Part shown: in pieces, positions 47,023 to 60,450 of the stretch
Position numbering within the stretch: the first letter of the stretch is position 1
Layout: each line of letters starts with the position of its first letter
Assembly: GCF_032452875.1 (NCBI RefSeq)
Contig: NW_026894320.1
Coordinates: 1-64,000, forward strand
Source: Bos javanicus
Taxonomy: Eukaryota; Chordata; Mammalia; Artiodactyla; Bovidae
Direction: 5' to 3'
DNA: 64,000 bases
Position numbers and translations under genes: made by a program
The notes under the pieces: model-generated
The model's database searches: none
Told to the model about the DNA's origin: nothing
Seen by the model: only the letters and a program-made list of their open reading frames with translations

Positions 47023-48430
47023 CCCTACCATGGCTCGAGAGCAATGACGCGCTCGCCCTCGCCACTCGCATGGAGACCCGACTTCCCTGGCGCCCCACGA
47101 GAGGCTCACTGACCTCGCCGTCGTACCTCGTGAGAAAGCGCACACTGGGGCCGCCGCTCGAGAACAACCCCAAGACTCCCCCGTCATCGCGAGATGAGGG
47201 CCTTCGTCTCCTGCATGGCCTAGAGACCAATCTCGCGACCTCTCTCCAAAAGCCTCAGGAGGCTTGACTCCCTTTAGTCCACCCAGTGAGCTCCAAGAGA
47301 TACCCGTCGCGACTCGAGAGCAGAGCGGGGTTCTTTGCTTCCACTCGAGATGGATGCCTGTCTCCCCGGGTGTGTCTGGAATGCAACCCCGAGATCCCTG
47401 TCGCCCCTGGAGAGGAACACTGGCTTCTGGACACAAGCCTAGATGAGGTCTATTGGCCCTGCAGTCACTCGAGAGCAATCCCCAGCTTTCCTTCGCAACT
47501 CGAATGGAAGATTGGACTTCCCTGGGCCTACACAAGAAGCATCCTGAATTCCCCGTCGTAATTCGAGAATCCTGCTACACCTCGAGAAAAACCACGTGGT
47601 TCCCCCGTCATCGCAAGATGTAGCCCTGTGCCGCTACAGCGTCTCAGGAGAAGTCCCACGTTAGGAATTGGAGTTCGAAACGGTACTTGTCACCCTTGAT
47701 GCGACCCACAAAGTGCCCCGACATCCCGGTCTCCCTCGAGAGGAACACCGAAGTTTTCTGGCAACACTTCCTCTGAGCCTCTTCTACCCTCCTGATCTGG
47801 ACAGGAGGGTCGACTCCCCTGCTTTGTCTGGAAGGGGTTCCCGGCCTTCCGGTCGCACCTCAGGATGAGGCCGGTCTCACGACGACATTCCAGACGTGGC
47901 CTCGTGGGTGGTTCCACATTCCGAAGGACCCCGATTTCCCGGTCCCCTCTTGATAAGAACCCGATGCCCGGACACCTCTTCGAACTCCACCCTGTGAATG
48001 AAGTCAACACGAAGGGGCAGTGACTCGCCCGTGCATCGTCGGGAAAAGACCCCCAGGTTCCAAATACCGCTCGACAAGTGGCCTGTCTCCCCGGGAACAC
48101 CTCGAGAGGCAAGCGGAGTTCCATGCCTCAACCCAAGACGAGGCCTGACTCTCCTGTCCCAAGTCTGCAGGGACCTTGCGGTCGGAGTCTGAAGTCAGAG
48201 GAACCCTGAGGTTCCTGCCTCAACTGGAGATGAGGCCCTCTTCCAATGCACCAAACCCAGTGGAGTGCCGAGAGGCCCTCCCACCTCCAGTTTCCCTGAC
48301 TTCTCAGAGCCACCATGAGAAGCCCCTGAGGTCACCTGCACAAGTCGAGGGACCCCAGGGTGTCCTGCCTCAACCCGAGAAAGACCTCGAGAGACCTTCT
48401 TCAACACGTCTCGAGGCCAGATTCCCCTAC
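47023..48430 (+). repeat. Satellite unit 22 (S, type A)
   Basis: 1,408 bp, nearly the same as unit 20, one 4-kb period to its left. Ends in empty site 48425-48430 followed by CATGACTCGAGGAGC. One C is lost in GAGGCCCTCCCACC. Confidence 0.92.
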
Positions 48431-49829
48431 CATGACTCGAGGAGCAATGACGCGCTCCCCCTCGCCACTCGCATGGAGACCCGACTTCCCTGCCGCCCCA
48501 CGAGGCTCACTGACCTCGCCGTCGTACCTCGTGAGAAACCGCACACTGGGGCCGCCGCTCGAGAACAACCCCGAGCCTCCCCCGTCATCGCGAGTTGAGG
48601 GCCTTCGTCTCCTGCATGGCCTAGAGACCAGTCTCGCGACCTCTCTCCAAACGCCTCAGGAGGCTTGACTCCCTTTAGTCCACCCAGTGAGCTCCAAGAG
48701 ATACCCGTCGCGACTCGAGAGCAGAGCGGGGTTCTTTGCTTCCACTCGAGATGGATGCCTGTCTCCCCGGGTGCGTCTGGAATGCAACCCCAAGATCCCT
48801 GTCGCCCCTGGAGAGGAACATTGGCTTCTGGACACAAGCCTAGATGAGGTCTATTGGCCCTGAAGTCACTCGAGAGCAATCCCCAGCTTTCCTTCGCAAC
48901 TCGAATGGAAGATTGGACTTCCCTGGGCCAACACAAGAGGCATCCTGAATTCCCCGTCGTAACTCGAGAATCCCGCTGCAACTCGAGAAAAACCACGTGG
49001 CTCCCCCGTCATCGCAAGATGAAGCCCTTTCCCGCTACAGCGTCTCAGGAGAAGTCCCACGTTAGGAATTGGAGGTCGAAACGGTACTTGGCACCCTTGA
49101 TGCGACCCACAAAGTGCCCCGACATCCCGGTCTCCCTCGAGAGGAACACCGAGGTTTTCCCGCACCACTTCCTCTGAGCCCCTTCTACCCTCCTGATCTG
49201 GACAGGAGGGTCGACTCCCCTGCTTTGTCTGGAAGGGGTTCCCGGCCTTCCGGTCGCACCTCAGGATGAGGCCGGTCTCACGACGACATTCCAGACGTGG
49301 CCTCGTGGGTGGTTCCACATTCCGAAGGACCCCGATTTCCCGGTCCCCTCTTGATAAGAACCCGATGCCCGGACACCTCTTCGAACTCCACCCTGTGAAT
49401 GAAGTCAACACGAAGGGGCAGTGACTCGCCCGTGCATCGTCGGGAAAAGACCCCCAGGTTCCAAATACCGCTCGACAAGTGGCCTGTCTCCCCGGGAACA
49501 CCTCGAGAGGCAAGCGGAGTTCCATGCCTCAACCCAAGACGAGGCCTGACTCTCCTGTCCCAAGTCTGCAGGGACCTTGCGGTCGGAGTCTGAAGTCAGA
49601 GGAACCCTGAGGTTCCTGCCTCAACTGGAGATGAGGCCCTCTTCCAATGCACCAAACCCAGTGGAGTGCCGAGAGGCCCCTCCCACCTCCAGTTTCCCTG
49701 ACTTCTCAGAGCCACCATGAGAAGCCCCTGAGGTCACCTGCACAAGTCGAGGGACCCCAGGGTGTCCTGCCTCAACCCGAGAAAGACCTCGAGAGACCTT
49801 CTTCAACACGTCTCGAGGCCAGATTCCCC
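48431..49829 (+). repeat. Satellite unit 23 (S, type B)
   Basis: 1,399 bp, with unit 21's CTGAAG and CGAGTTGAGG variants. A 4-bp loss gives CCACGAGGCTCAC. The right target has lost TAC before LTR 16. Confidence 0.92.
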
Positions 49830-51025
49830 TGCCGTGAGCCGGCATATTGCATATTGAGTGCATATTGCATATTGCATATTGAGTGCAGCACTTTCCACAG
49901 CATCATCTTTCAGGATCTGGAATAGCTCCACTGGAATTCTATCACTGCTGGGAGCCAGTGAGGAACTCCGCCCATGACAAAGGTCATGAGGAAGGAGGCT
50001 CGGCATACGCAAAGGCGGGATCGAGCTTCAGGAGTCCCCCTGGAAATTCTCGAGCATATACCCCCAAAACCAGAGTCTGCCTACTTTCTGCTTGTGCTTG
50101 CACCTAAACCTCTGACTTTACGGGGGCTCTGCCCACTACCTCTCTCTGAAAAAAGAGTTAGCTTACAGTTCCAGTTAATAATTCCTGGGTGTGACAGTGT
50201 TTAACCTACAAACTCCTTTGGAAATCCTCTAGCCTGCCTGAATAGGTTTTCCGGCCACATGTGATTGTTCAGAGCCTCCCAACTGTGAGAGGCAGGAGAT
50301 GTTCTAAACTGTCTAAACACAAATTCTTTTGAGTAGTTACAAGATTGATTAGAAATTGTATTGGTGAATGGTTTTTCACTTGTTGGGCCATTGTTTGCTG
50401 CTAAGTTTCCATATCCCTTACCTGCTGTGTCCCTGGCAGTGTATTGATTAATATAATTGGTGTAAGTAGTAGCTTTAATGTTTGTAACCTGGGACCCTTG
50501 AGTTAATTCTTTTTCTTGTTATAGCCCACCACACCTTTGCTCTGTAGGAATGCAACTTTATCTAATGCTTTTTTGGAGGGTGGCTCCTGACCAACCACCT
50601 TTAGAGAAAAATAAGTTTTCTGAAGAAAAGGTCTTAAAATGTTAACAGGCCTCCGGGCCAGAAGATGATGCAAATCACCTAAGCTTTTGCATATGATAAG
50701 TTTGCAGGAAGAAAGCCTGGTTTGCTGCAAGACTCTACCCCTTCCCCCATTATCCTCTATGCATAACTTAAGGTATAAAAACTACTTTGAAAAATAAAGT
50801 GCGGGCCTTGTTCACCGAAACTTGGTCTCACCATGTCGTTCTTTCTCTTACCTTCTGGCTGAATTATTCAGCCTCTTTTCGCCACTGAATTTCCTCACTG
50901 AGCTATCCTCATTCTATTACTCTTTATATCCTTAATTAACATTTAATTAAGCAGTGGTTTCCTGATCTTCGCCTACGCCGTCTCTCCTTCGAATACCCTG
51001 GATCAGCCGGGGCTGGTCCCCGGCA
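49830..51025 (+). mobile_element. Solo LTR copy 16
   Basis: 1,196 bp. The left junction shows the 3-bp loss (CCCCTGCCG); the right is intact (51026-51031). Octamer at 50668-50675, TATAAAAA at 50774-50781, AATAAA at 50793-50798, palindrome at 50931-50951. Confidence 0.95.
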
Positions 51026-52433
51026 CCCTACCATGGCTCGAGAGCAATGACGCGCTCGCCCTCGCCACTCGCATGGAGACCCGACTTCCCTGGCGCCCCA
51101 CGAGAGGCTCACTGACCTCGCCGTCGTACCTCGTGAGAAAGCGCACACTGGGGCCGCCGCTCGAGAACAACCCCAAGACTCCCCCGTCATCGCGAGATGA
51201 GGGCCTTCGTCTCCTGCATGGCCTAGAGACCAGTCTCGCGACCTCTCTCCAAAAGCCTCAGGAGGCTTGACTCCCTTTAGTCCACCCAGTGAGCTCCAAG
51301 AGATACCCGTCGCGACTCGAGAGCAGAGCGGGGTTCTTTGCTTCCACTCGAGATGGATGCCTGTCTCCCCGGGTGTGTCTGGAATGCAACCCCGAGATCC
51401 CTGTCGCCCCTGGAGAGGAACACTGGCTTCTGGACACAAGCCTAGATGAGGTCTATTGGCCCTGCAGTCACTCGAGAGCAATCCCCAACTTTCCTTCGCA
51501 ACTCGAATGGAAGATTGGACTTCCCTGGGCCTACACAAGAAGCATCCTGAATTCCCCGTCGTAATTCGAGAATCCTGCTACACCTCGAGAAAAACCACGT
51601 GGTTCCCCCGTCATCGCAAGATGTAGCCCTGTGCCGCTACAGCGTCTCAGGAGAAGTCCCACTTAGGAATTGGAGTTCGAAACGGTACTTGGCACCCTTG
51701 ATGCGACCCACAAAGTGCCCCGACATCCCGGTCTCCCTCGAGAGGAACACCGAAGTTTTCTGGCAACACTTCCTCTGAGCCTCTTCTACCCTCCTGATCT
51801 GGACAGGAGGGTCGACTCCCCTGCTTTGTCTGGAAGGGGTTCCCGGCCTTCCGGTCGCACCTCAGGATGAGGCCGGTCTCACGACGACATTCCAGACGTG
51901 GCCTCGTGGGTGGTTCCACATTCCGAAGGACCCCGATTTCCCGGTCCCCTCTTGATAAGAACCCGGTGCCCGGACACCTCTTCGAACTCCACCCTGTGAA
52001 TGAAGTCAACACGAAGGGGCAGTGACTCGCCCGTGCATCGTCGGGAAAAGACCCCAGGTTCCAAATACCGCTCGACAAGTGGCCTGTCTCCCCGGGAACA
52101 CCTCGAGAGGCAAGCGGAGTTCCATGCCTCAGCCCAAGACGAGGCCTGACTCTCCTGTCCCAAGTCTGCAGGGACCTTGCGGTCGGAGTCTGAAGTCAGA
52201 GGAACCCTGGGGTTCCTGCCTCAGCTGGAGATGAGGCCCTCTTCCAATGCACCAAACCCAGTGGAGTGCCGAGAGGCCCCTCCCACCTCCAGTTTCCCTG
52301 ACTTCTCAGAGCCACCATGAGAAGCCCCCTGAGGTCACCTGCACAAGTCGAGGGACCCCAGGGTGTCCTGCCTCAACCCAAGAAAGACCTCGAGAGACCT
52401 TCTTCAACACGTCTCGAGGCCAGATTCCCCTAC
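51026..52433 (+). repeat. Satellite unit 24 (S, type A)
   Basis: 1,408 bp, first S of L-S-S, ending in empty site 52428-52433. Type A with CGAAGTTTTCTGG. Private CCCCAACTTTCC and AACCCGGTGCCC. Confidence 0.92.
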
Positions 52434-53837
52434 TATGACTTGAGAGTAAAGACGCGCTCCCCCTCGCCATTCGCATGGAGACCCGACTTCCTTGCCGCCC
52501 CACGAGAGGCTCACTGATCTCGCCGTCGTACCTCGTGAGAAACCGCACACTGGGGCCGCCGCTCGAGAACAACCCCGAGCCTCCCCCGTCATCGCGACTT
52601 GAGGGCCTTCGTCTCCTGTATGGCCTAGAGACCAGTCTCTCGACCTCTCTCCAAACGCCTCAGGAGGCTTGGCTCCCTTTAGTCCACCCAGTGAGCTCCA
52701 AGAGATGCCCGTCGCGACTCAAGAGCAGAGCGGGGTTCTTTGCTCCCACTCGAGATGGATGCCTGTCTCCCCGGGTGCGTCTGGAATGCAACCCCGAGAT
52801 CCCTTTCGCCCCTGGAGAGGAACATTGGCTTCTGGACACAAGCCTAGATGAGTTCTATTGGCCCTGCAGTCACTCGAGAGCAATCCCCAGCTTTCCTTCG
52901 CAACTCGAATGGAAGATTGGACTTCCCTGGGCCAACACAAGAGGCATCCTGAATTCCCCGTCGTAACTCGAGAATCCCGCTGCAACTCGAGAAAATCCAC
53001 GTGGCTTCCCCGTCATCGCAAGATGAAGCCCTTTCCCGCTACAGCGTCTCAGGAGAAGTCCCACGTTAGGTATTGGAGGTCGAAACGGTACTTGGCACCC
53101 TTGATGCGACCCACAAAGTGCCCCGACATCCCGGTCTCCCTCAAGAGGAACACCGAGGTTTTCCCGCACCACTTCCTCTGAGCCCCTTCTACCCTCCTGA
53201 TCTGGACAGGAGGGTCGGCTCCCCTGCTTTGTCTGGAAGGGGTTCCCGGCCTTCCGGTCGCACCTCAGGATGAGGCCGGTCTCACGACGACATTCCAGAC
53301 GTGGCCTCGTGGGTGGTTCCACATTCCGAAGGACCCCGATTTCCCAGTCCCCTCTTGATAAGAACCCGATGCCCGGACACCTCTTCGAACTCCACCCTGT
53401 GAATGGAGTCAACACGAAGGGGCAGTGACTCGCCCGTGCATCGTCGGGAAAAGACCCCCAGGTTCCAAATACCGCTCGACAAGTGGCCTGTCTCCCCGGG
53501 AACACCTCGAGAGGCAAGCGGAGTTCCATGCCTCAACCCAAGACGAGGCCTGACTCTCCTGTCCCAAGTCTGCAGGGACCTTGCGGTCAGAGTCTGAAGT
53601 CAGAGGAACCCTGAGGTTCCTGCCTCAACTGGAGATGAGGCCCTCTTCCAATGCACCAAACCCAGTGGAGTGCCGAGAGGCCCCTCCCACCTCCAGTTTC
53701 CCTGACTTCTCAGAGCCACCATGAGAAGCCCCCTGAGGTCACCTGCACAAGTCGAGGGACCCCAGGGTGTCCTGCCTCAACCCGAGAAAGACCTCGAGAG
53801 ACCTTCTTCAGCACGTCTCGAGGCCAGATTCCCCTAC
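52434..53837 (+). repeat. Satellite unit 25 (S, type B)
   Basis: 1,404 bp. Type B with CCCTTTCGCCCC, CGACTCAAGAGC and CCCTCAAGAGG; the first two are shared with unit 27. Private GAGGCTTGGCTCC removes a stop codon and allows a 163-aa + strand frame (52475-52966), which I regard as accidental. Confidence 0.92.
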
Positions 53838-55034
53838 TGCCGTGAGCCGGCATATTGCATATTGAGTGCATATTGCATATTGCATATTGAGTGCAGCACT
53901 TTCCACAGCATCATCATTCAGGATCTGGAATAGCTCCACTGGAATTCTATCACTGCTGGGAGCCAGTGAGGAACTCCGCCCATGACAAGGTCATGAGGAA
54001 GGAGGCTCGGCATACGCAAAGGCGGGATCGAGCTTCAGGAGTCCCCCTGGAAATTCTCGAGCATATACCCCCAAAACCAGAGTCTGCCTACTTTCTGCTT
54101 GTGCTTGCACCTAAACCTCTGACTTTACGGGGGCTCTGCCCCACTACCTCTCTCTGAAAAAAGGAGTTAGCTTACAGTTCCAGTTAATAATTCCTGGGTG
54201 TGACAGTGTTTAACCTACAAACTCCTTTGGAAATCCTCTAGCCTGCCTGAATAGGTTTTCCGGCCACATGTGATTGTTCAGAGCCTCCCAACTGTGAGAG
54301 GCAGGAGATGTTCTAAACTGTCTAAACACAAATTCTTTTGAGTAGTTACAAGATTGATTAGAAATTGTATTGGTGAATAGTTTTTCACTTGTTGGGCCAT
54401 TGTTTGCTGCTAAGTTTCCATATCCCTTACCTGCTGTGTCCCTGGCAGTGTATTGATTAATATAATTGGTGTAAGTAGTAGCTTTAATGTTTGTAACCTG
54501 GGACCCTTGAGTTAATTCTTTTTCTTGTTATAGCCCACCACACCTTTGCTCTGTAGGAATGCAACTTTATCTAATGCTTTTTTGGAGGGTGGCTCCTGAC
54601 CAACCACCTTTAGAGAAAAATAAGTTTTCTGAAGAAAAGGTCTTAAAATGTTAACAGGCCTCCGGGCCAGAAGATGATGCAAATCACCTAAGCTTTTGCA
54701 TATGATAAGTTTGCAGGAAGAAAGCCTGGTTTGCTGCAAGACTCTACCCCTTCCCCCATTATCCTCTATGCATAACTTAAGGTATAAAAACTACTTTGAA
54801 AAATAAAGTGCGGGCCTTGTTCACCGAAACTTGGTCTCACCATGTCGTTCTTTCTCTTACCTTCTGGCTGAATTATTCAGCCTCTTTTCGCCACTGAATT
54901 TCCTCACTGAGCTATCCTCATTCTATTACTCTTTATATCCTTAATTAACATTTAATTAAGCAGTGGTTTCCTGATCTTCGCCTACGCCGTCTCTCCTTCG
55001 AATACCCTGGATCAGCCGGGGCTGGTCCCCGGCA
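53838..55034 (+). mobile_element. Solo LTR copy 17
   Basis: 1,197 bp, ends and targets intact (right 55035-55040). Octamer at 54677-54684, TATAAAAA at 54783-54790, AATAAA at 54802-54807, palindrome at 54940-54960. It shares GTGAATAGTTTTT with LTRs 1 and 7 and has the short CATGACAAGGTCATG form. Confidence 0.95.
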
Positions 55035-56444
55035 CCCTACCATGGCTCGAGAGCAATGACGCGCTCGCCCTCGCCACTCGCATGGAGACCCGACTTCCCT
55101 GGCGCCCCACGAGAGGCTCACTGACCTCGCCGTCGTACCTCGTGAGAAAGCGCACACTGGGGCCGCCGCTCGAGAACAACCCCAAGACTCCCCCGTCATC
55201 GCGAGATGAGGGCCTTCGTCTCCTGCATGGCCTAGAGACCAATCTCGCGACCTCTCTCCAAAAGCCTCAGGAGGCTTGACTCCCTTTAGTCCACCCAGTG
55301 AGCTCCAAGAGATACCCGTCGCGACTCGAGAGCAGAGCGGGGTTCTTTGCTTCCACTCGAGATGGATGCCTGTCTCCCCGGGTGTGTCTGGAATGCAACC
55401 CCGAGATCCCTGTCGCCCCTGGAGAGGAACACTGGCTTCTGGACACAAGCCTAGATGAGGTCTATTGGCCCTGCAGTCACTCGAGAGCAATCCCCAGCTT
55501 TCCTTCGCAACTCGAATGGAAGATTGGACTTCCCTGGGCCTACACAAGAAGCATCCTGAATTCCCCGTCGTAACTCGAGAATCCTGCTACACCTCGAGAA
55601 AAACCACGTGGTTCCCCCGTCATCGCAAGATGTAGCCCTGTGCCGCTACGGCGTCTCAGGAGAAGTCCCACGTTAGGAATTGGAGTTCGAAACGGTACTT
55701 GGCACCCTTGATGCGACCCACAAAGTGCCCCGACATCCCGGTCTCCCTCGAGAGGAACACCGAGGTTTTCCGGCAACACTTCCTCTGAGCCTCTTCTACC
55801 CTCCTGATCTGGACAGGAGGGTCGACTCCCCTGCTTTGTCTGGAAGGGGTTCCCGGCCTTCCGGTCGCACCTCAGGATGAGGCCGGTCTCACGACGACAT
55901 TCCAGACGTGGCCTCGTGGGTGGTTCCACATTCCGAAGGACCCCGATTTCCCGGTCCCCTCTTGATAAGAACCCGATGCCCGGACACCTCTTCGAACTCC
56001 ACCCTGTGAATGAAGTCAACACGAAGGGGCAGTGACTCGCCCGTGCATCGTCGGGAAAAGACCCCCAGGTTCCAAATACCGCTCGACAAGTGGCCTGTCT
56101 CCCCGGGAACACCTCGAGAGGCAAGCGGAGTTCCATGCCTCAACCCAAGACGAGGCCTGACTCTCCTGTCCCAAGTCTGCAGGGACCTTGCGGTCGGAGT
56201 CTGAAGTCAGAGGAACCCTGAGGTTCCTGCCTCAACTGGAGATGAGGCCCTCTTCCAATGCACCAAACCCAGTGGAGTGCCGAGAGGCCCCTCCCACCTC
56301 CAGTTTCCCTGACTTCTCAGAGCCACCATGAGAAGCCCCCTGAGGTCACCTGCACAAGTCGAGGGACCCCAGGGTGTCCTGCCTCAACCCGAGAAAGACC
56401 TCGAGAGACCTTCTTCAACACGTCTCGAGGCCAGATTCCCCTAC
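55035..56444 (+). repeat. Satellite unit 26 (S, type A)
   Basis: 1,410 bp, first S of L-S-S, empty site at 56439-56444. Type A with AGATGTAGCCC, CTACGGCGTCTC (private) and CCGGCAACACTT. Confidence 0.92.
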
Positions 56445-57847
56445 TATGACTTGAGAGTAATGACGCGCTCCCCCTCGCCACTCGCATGGAGACCCGACTT
56501 CCCTGCCGCCCCACGAGAGGCTCACTGACCTCGCCGTCGTACCTCGCGAGAAACCGCACACTGGGGCCGCCGCTCGAGAACAACCCCGAGCCTCCCCCGT
56601 CATCGCGAGTTGAGGGCCTTCGTCTCCTGCATGGCCTAGAGACCAATCTCTCGACCTCTCTCCAAACGCCTCAGGAGGCTTGACTCCCTTTAGTCCACCC
56701 AGTGAGCTCCAAGAGATACCCGTCGCGACTCAAGAGCAGAGCGGGGTTCTTTGCTTCCACTCGAGATGGATGCCTGTCTCCCCGGGTGCGTCTGGAATGC
56801 AACCCCGAGATCCCTTTCGCCCCTGGAGAGGAACATTGGCTTCTGGACACAAGCCTAGATGAGGTCTATTGGCCCTGCAGTCACTCGAGAGCAATCCCCA
56901 GCTTTCCTTCGCAACTCGAATGGAATAATGGACTTCCCTGGGCCAACACAAGAGGCATCCTGAATTCCCCGTCTTAACTCGAGAATCATGCCGCAAGTCG
57001 AGAAAAACCACGTGGCTCCCCCGTCATCTCAAGATGAAGCCCTTTCCCGCTACAGCGTCTCAGGAGAAGTCCCACGTTAGGAATTGGAGGTCGAAACGGT
57101 ACTGGGCACCCTTGATGCGACCCACAAAGTTTCCCGACATACCTGTCTCCCTCGAGAGGAACACCGAGGTTTTCCGGCATCACTTCCTCTGAGCCCCTTC
57201 TACCCTCCTGATCTGGACAGGAGGGTAGACTCCCCTGCTTTGTCTGGAAGGGGTTCCCGACCTTCCGGTCGCAACTCAGGATGAGGCCGGTCTCACGACG
57301 ACATTCCAGACGTGGCCTCCTGGGTGGTTCCACATTCCGAAGGACCCCGATTTCCCGGTCCCTTCTTGATAAGAACCCGATGCCCGGACCCCTCTTCGAA
57401 CTCCACCCTGTGAATGAAGTCAACACGAAGGGGCAGTGACTCGCCCGTGCATCGTCGGGAAAAGACCCCCAGGTTCCAAATACCGCTCGACAAGTGGCCT
57501 GTCTCCCCGGGAACACCTCGAGAGGCAAGCGGAGTTCCATGCCTCAACCCAAGACGAGGCCTGACTCTCCTGTCCCAAGTCTGCAGGGACCTTGCGGTCG
57601 GAGTCTGAAGTCAGAGGAACCCTGAGGTTCCTGCCTCAGCTGGAGATGAGGCCCTCTTCCAATGCACCAAACCCAGTGGAGTGCCGAGAGGCCCCTCCCA
57701 CCTCCAGTTTCCCTGACTTCTCAGAGCCACCATGAGAAGCCCCTGAGGTCACCTGCACAAGTCGAGGGACCCCAGGGTGTCCTGCCTCAACCCGAGAAAG
57801 ACCTCGAGAGACCTTCTTCAACACGTCTCGAGGCCAGATTCCCCTAC
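56445..57847 (+). repeat. Satellite unit 27 (S, type B with divergent patch)
   Basis: 1,403 bp. Type B on both flanks, but 56921-57392 carries at least 13 private differences, such as GGAATAATGG, GTCTTAACTC, CATCTCAAG, ACTGGGCACC, CATACCTGTC, GGGTAGACTCC, CCTCCTGGG and GGACCCCTC. Outside the patch it resembles units 9 and 25. Confidence 0.92.
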
Positions 57848-59041
57848 TGCCGTGAGCCGGCATATTGCATATTGAGTGCATATTGCATATTGCATATTGA
57901 GTGCAGCACTTTCCACAGCATCATCATTCAGGATCTGGAATAGCTCCACTGGAATTCTATCACTGCTGGGAGCCAGTGAGGAACTCCGCCCATGACAAAG
58001 GTCATGAGGAAGGAGGCTCGGCATACGCAAAGGCGGGATCGAGCTTCAGGAGTCCCCTGGAAATTCTCGAGCATATACCCCCAAACCAGAGTCTGCCTAC
58101 TTTCTGCTTGTGCTTGCACCTAAACCTCTGACTTTACGGGGGCTCTGCCCCACTCCCTCTCTCTGAAAAAGAGTTAGCTTACAGTTCCAGTTAATAATTC
58201 CTGGGTGTGACAGTGTTTAACCTACAAACTCCTTTGGAAATCCTCTAGCCTGCCTGAATAGGTTTTTCCGGCCACATGTGATTGTTCAGAGCCTCCCAAC
58301 TGTGAGAGGCAGGAGATGTTCTAAACTGTCTAAACACAAATTCTTTTGAGTAGTTACAAGATTGATTAGAAATTGTATTGGTGAATGGTTTTTCACTTGT
58401 TGGGCCATTGTTTGCTGCTAAGTTTCCATATCCCTTACCTGCTGTGTCCCTGGCAGTGTATTGATTAATATAATTGGTGTAAGTAGTAGCTTTAATGTTT
58501 GTAACCTGGGACCCTTGAGTTAATTCTTTTTCTTGTTATAGCCCACCACACCTTTGCTCTGTAGGAATGCAACTTTATCTAATGCTTTTTTGGAGGGTGG
58601 CTCCTGACCAACCACCTTTAGAGAAAAATAAGTTTTCTGAAGAAAAGGTCTTAAAATGTTAACAGGCCTCCGGGCCAGAAGATGATGCAAATCACCTAAG
58701 CTTTTGCATATGATAAGTTTGCAGGAAGAAAGCCTGGTTTGCTGCAAGACTCTACCCCTTCCCCCATTATCCTCTATGCATAACTTAAGGTATAAAAACT
58801 ACTTTGAAAAATAAAGTGCGGGCCTTGTTCACCGAAACTTGGTCTCACCATGTCGTTCTTTCTCTTACCTTCTGGCTGAATTATTCAGCCTCTTTTCTAC
58901 TGAATTTCCTCACTGAGCTATCCTCATTCTATTACTCTTTATATCCTTAATTAACATTTAATTAAGCAGTGGTTTCCTGATCTTCGCCTACGCCGTCTCT
59001 CCCTTCGAATACCCTGGATCAGCCGGGGCTGGTCCCCGGCA
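57848..59041 (+). mobile_element. Solo LTR copy 18
   Basis: 1,194 bp, ends and targets intact (right 59042-59047). Octamer at 58685-58692, TATAAAAA at 58791-58798, AATAAA at 58810-58815, palindrome at 58946-58966. The variable spot after the leader hairpin reads CTTTTCTACTG. Confidence 0.95.
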
Positions 59042-60450
59042 CCCTACCATGGCTCGAGAGCAATGACGCGCTCGCCCTCGCCACTCGCATGGAGACCCGA
59101 CTTCCCTGGCGCCCCACGAGAGGCTCACTGACCTCGCCGTCGTACCTCGTGAGAAAGCGCACACTGGGGCCGCCGCTCGAGAACAACCCCAAGACTCCCC
59201 CGTCATCGCGAGATGAGGGCCTTCGTCTCCTGCATGGCCTAGAGACCAATCTCGCGACCTCTCTCCAAAAGCCTCAGGAGGCTTGACTCCCTTTAGTCCA
59301 CCCAGTGAGCTCCAAGAGATACCCGTCGCGACTCGAGAGCAGAGCGGGGTTCTTTGCTTCCACTCGAGATGGATGCCTGTCTCCCCGGGTGTGTCTGGAA
59401 TGCAACCCCGAGATCCCTGTCGCCCCTGGAGAGGAACACTGGCTTCTGGACACAAGCCTAGATGAGGTCTATTGGCCCTGCAGTCACTCGAGAGCAATCC
59501 CCAGCTTTCCTTCGCAACTCGAATGGAAGATTGGACTTCCCTGGGCCTACACAAGAGGCATCCTGAATTCCCCGTCGTAACTCGAGAATCCTGCTACACC
59601 TCGAGAAAAACCACGTGGTTCCCCCGTCATCGCAAGATGAAGCCCTGTGCCGCTACAGCGTCTCAGGAGAAGTCCCACGTTAGGAATTGGAGTTCGAAAC
59701 GGTACTTGGCACCCTTGATGCGACCCACAAAGTGCCCCGACATCCCGGTCTCCCTCGAGAGGAACACCGAGGTTTTCTGGCAACACTTCCTCTGAGCCTC
59801 TTCTACCCTCCTGATCTGGACAGGAGGGTCGACTCCCCTGCTTTGTCTGGAAGGGGTTCCCGGCCTTCCGGTCGCACCTCAGGATGAGGCCGGTCTCACG
59901 ACGACATTCCAGACGTGGCCTCGTGGGTGGTTCCACATTCCGAAGGACCCCGATTTCCCGGTCCCCTCTTGATAAGAACCCGATGCCCGGACACCTCTTC
60001 GAACTCCACCCTGTGAATGAAGTCAACACGAAGGGGCAGTGACTCGCCCGTGCATCGTCGGGAAAAGACCCCAGGTTCCAAATACCGCTCGACAAGTGGC
60101 CTGTCTCCCCGGGAACACCTCGAGAGGCAAGCGGAGTTCCATGCCTCAACCCAAGACGAGGCCTGACTCTCCTGTCCCAAGTCTGCAGGGACCTTGCGGT
60201 CGGAGTCTGAAGTCAGAGGAACCCTGAGGTTCCTGCCTCAACTGGAGATGAGGCCCTCTTCCAATGCACCAAACCCAGTGGAGTGCCGAGAGGCCCCTCC
60301 CACCTCCAGTTTCCCTGACTTCTCAGAGCCACCATGAGAAGCCCCCTGAGGTCACCTGCACAAGTCGAGGGACCCCAGGGTGTCCTGCCTCAACCCGAGA
60401 AAGACCTCGAGAGACCTTCTTCAACACGTCTCGAGGCCAGATTCCCCTAC
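59042..60450 (+). repeat. Satellite unit 28 (S, type A)
   Basis: 1,409 bp, first S of the last full L-S-S, empty site 60445-60450. Type A with AGATGAAGCCC and CACAAGAGGC, the same combination as unit 10, 39.4 kb to its left. Confidence 0.92.
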
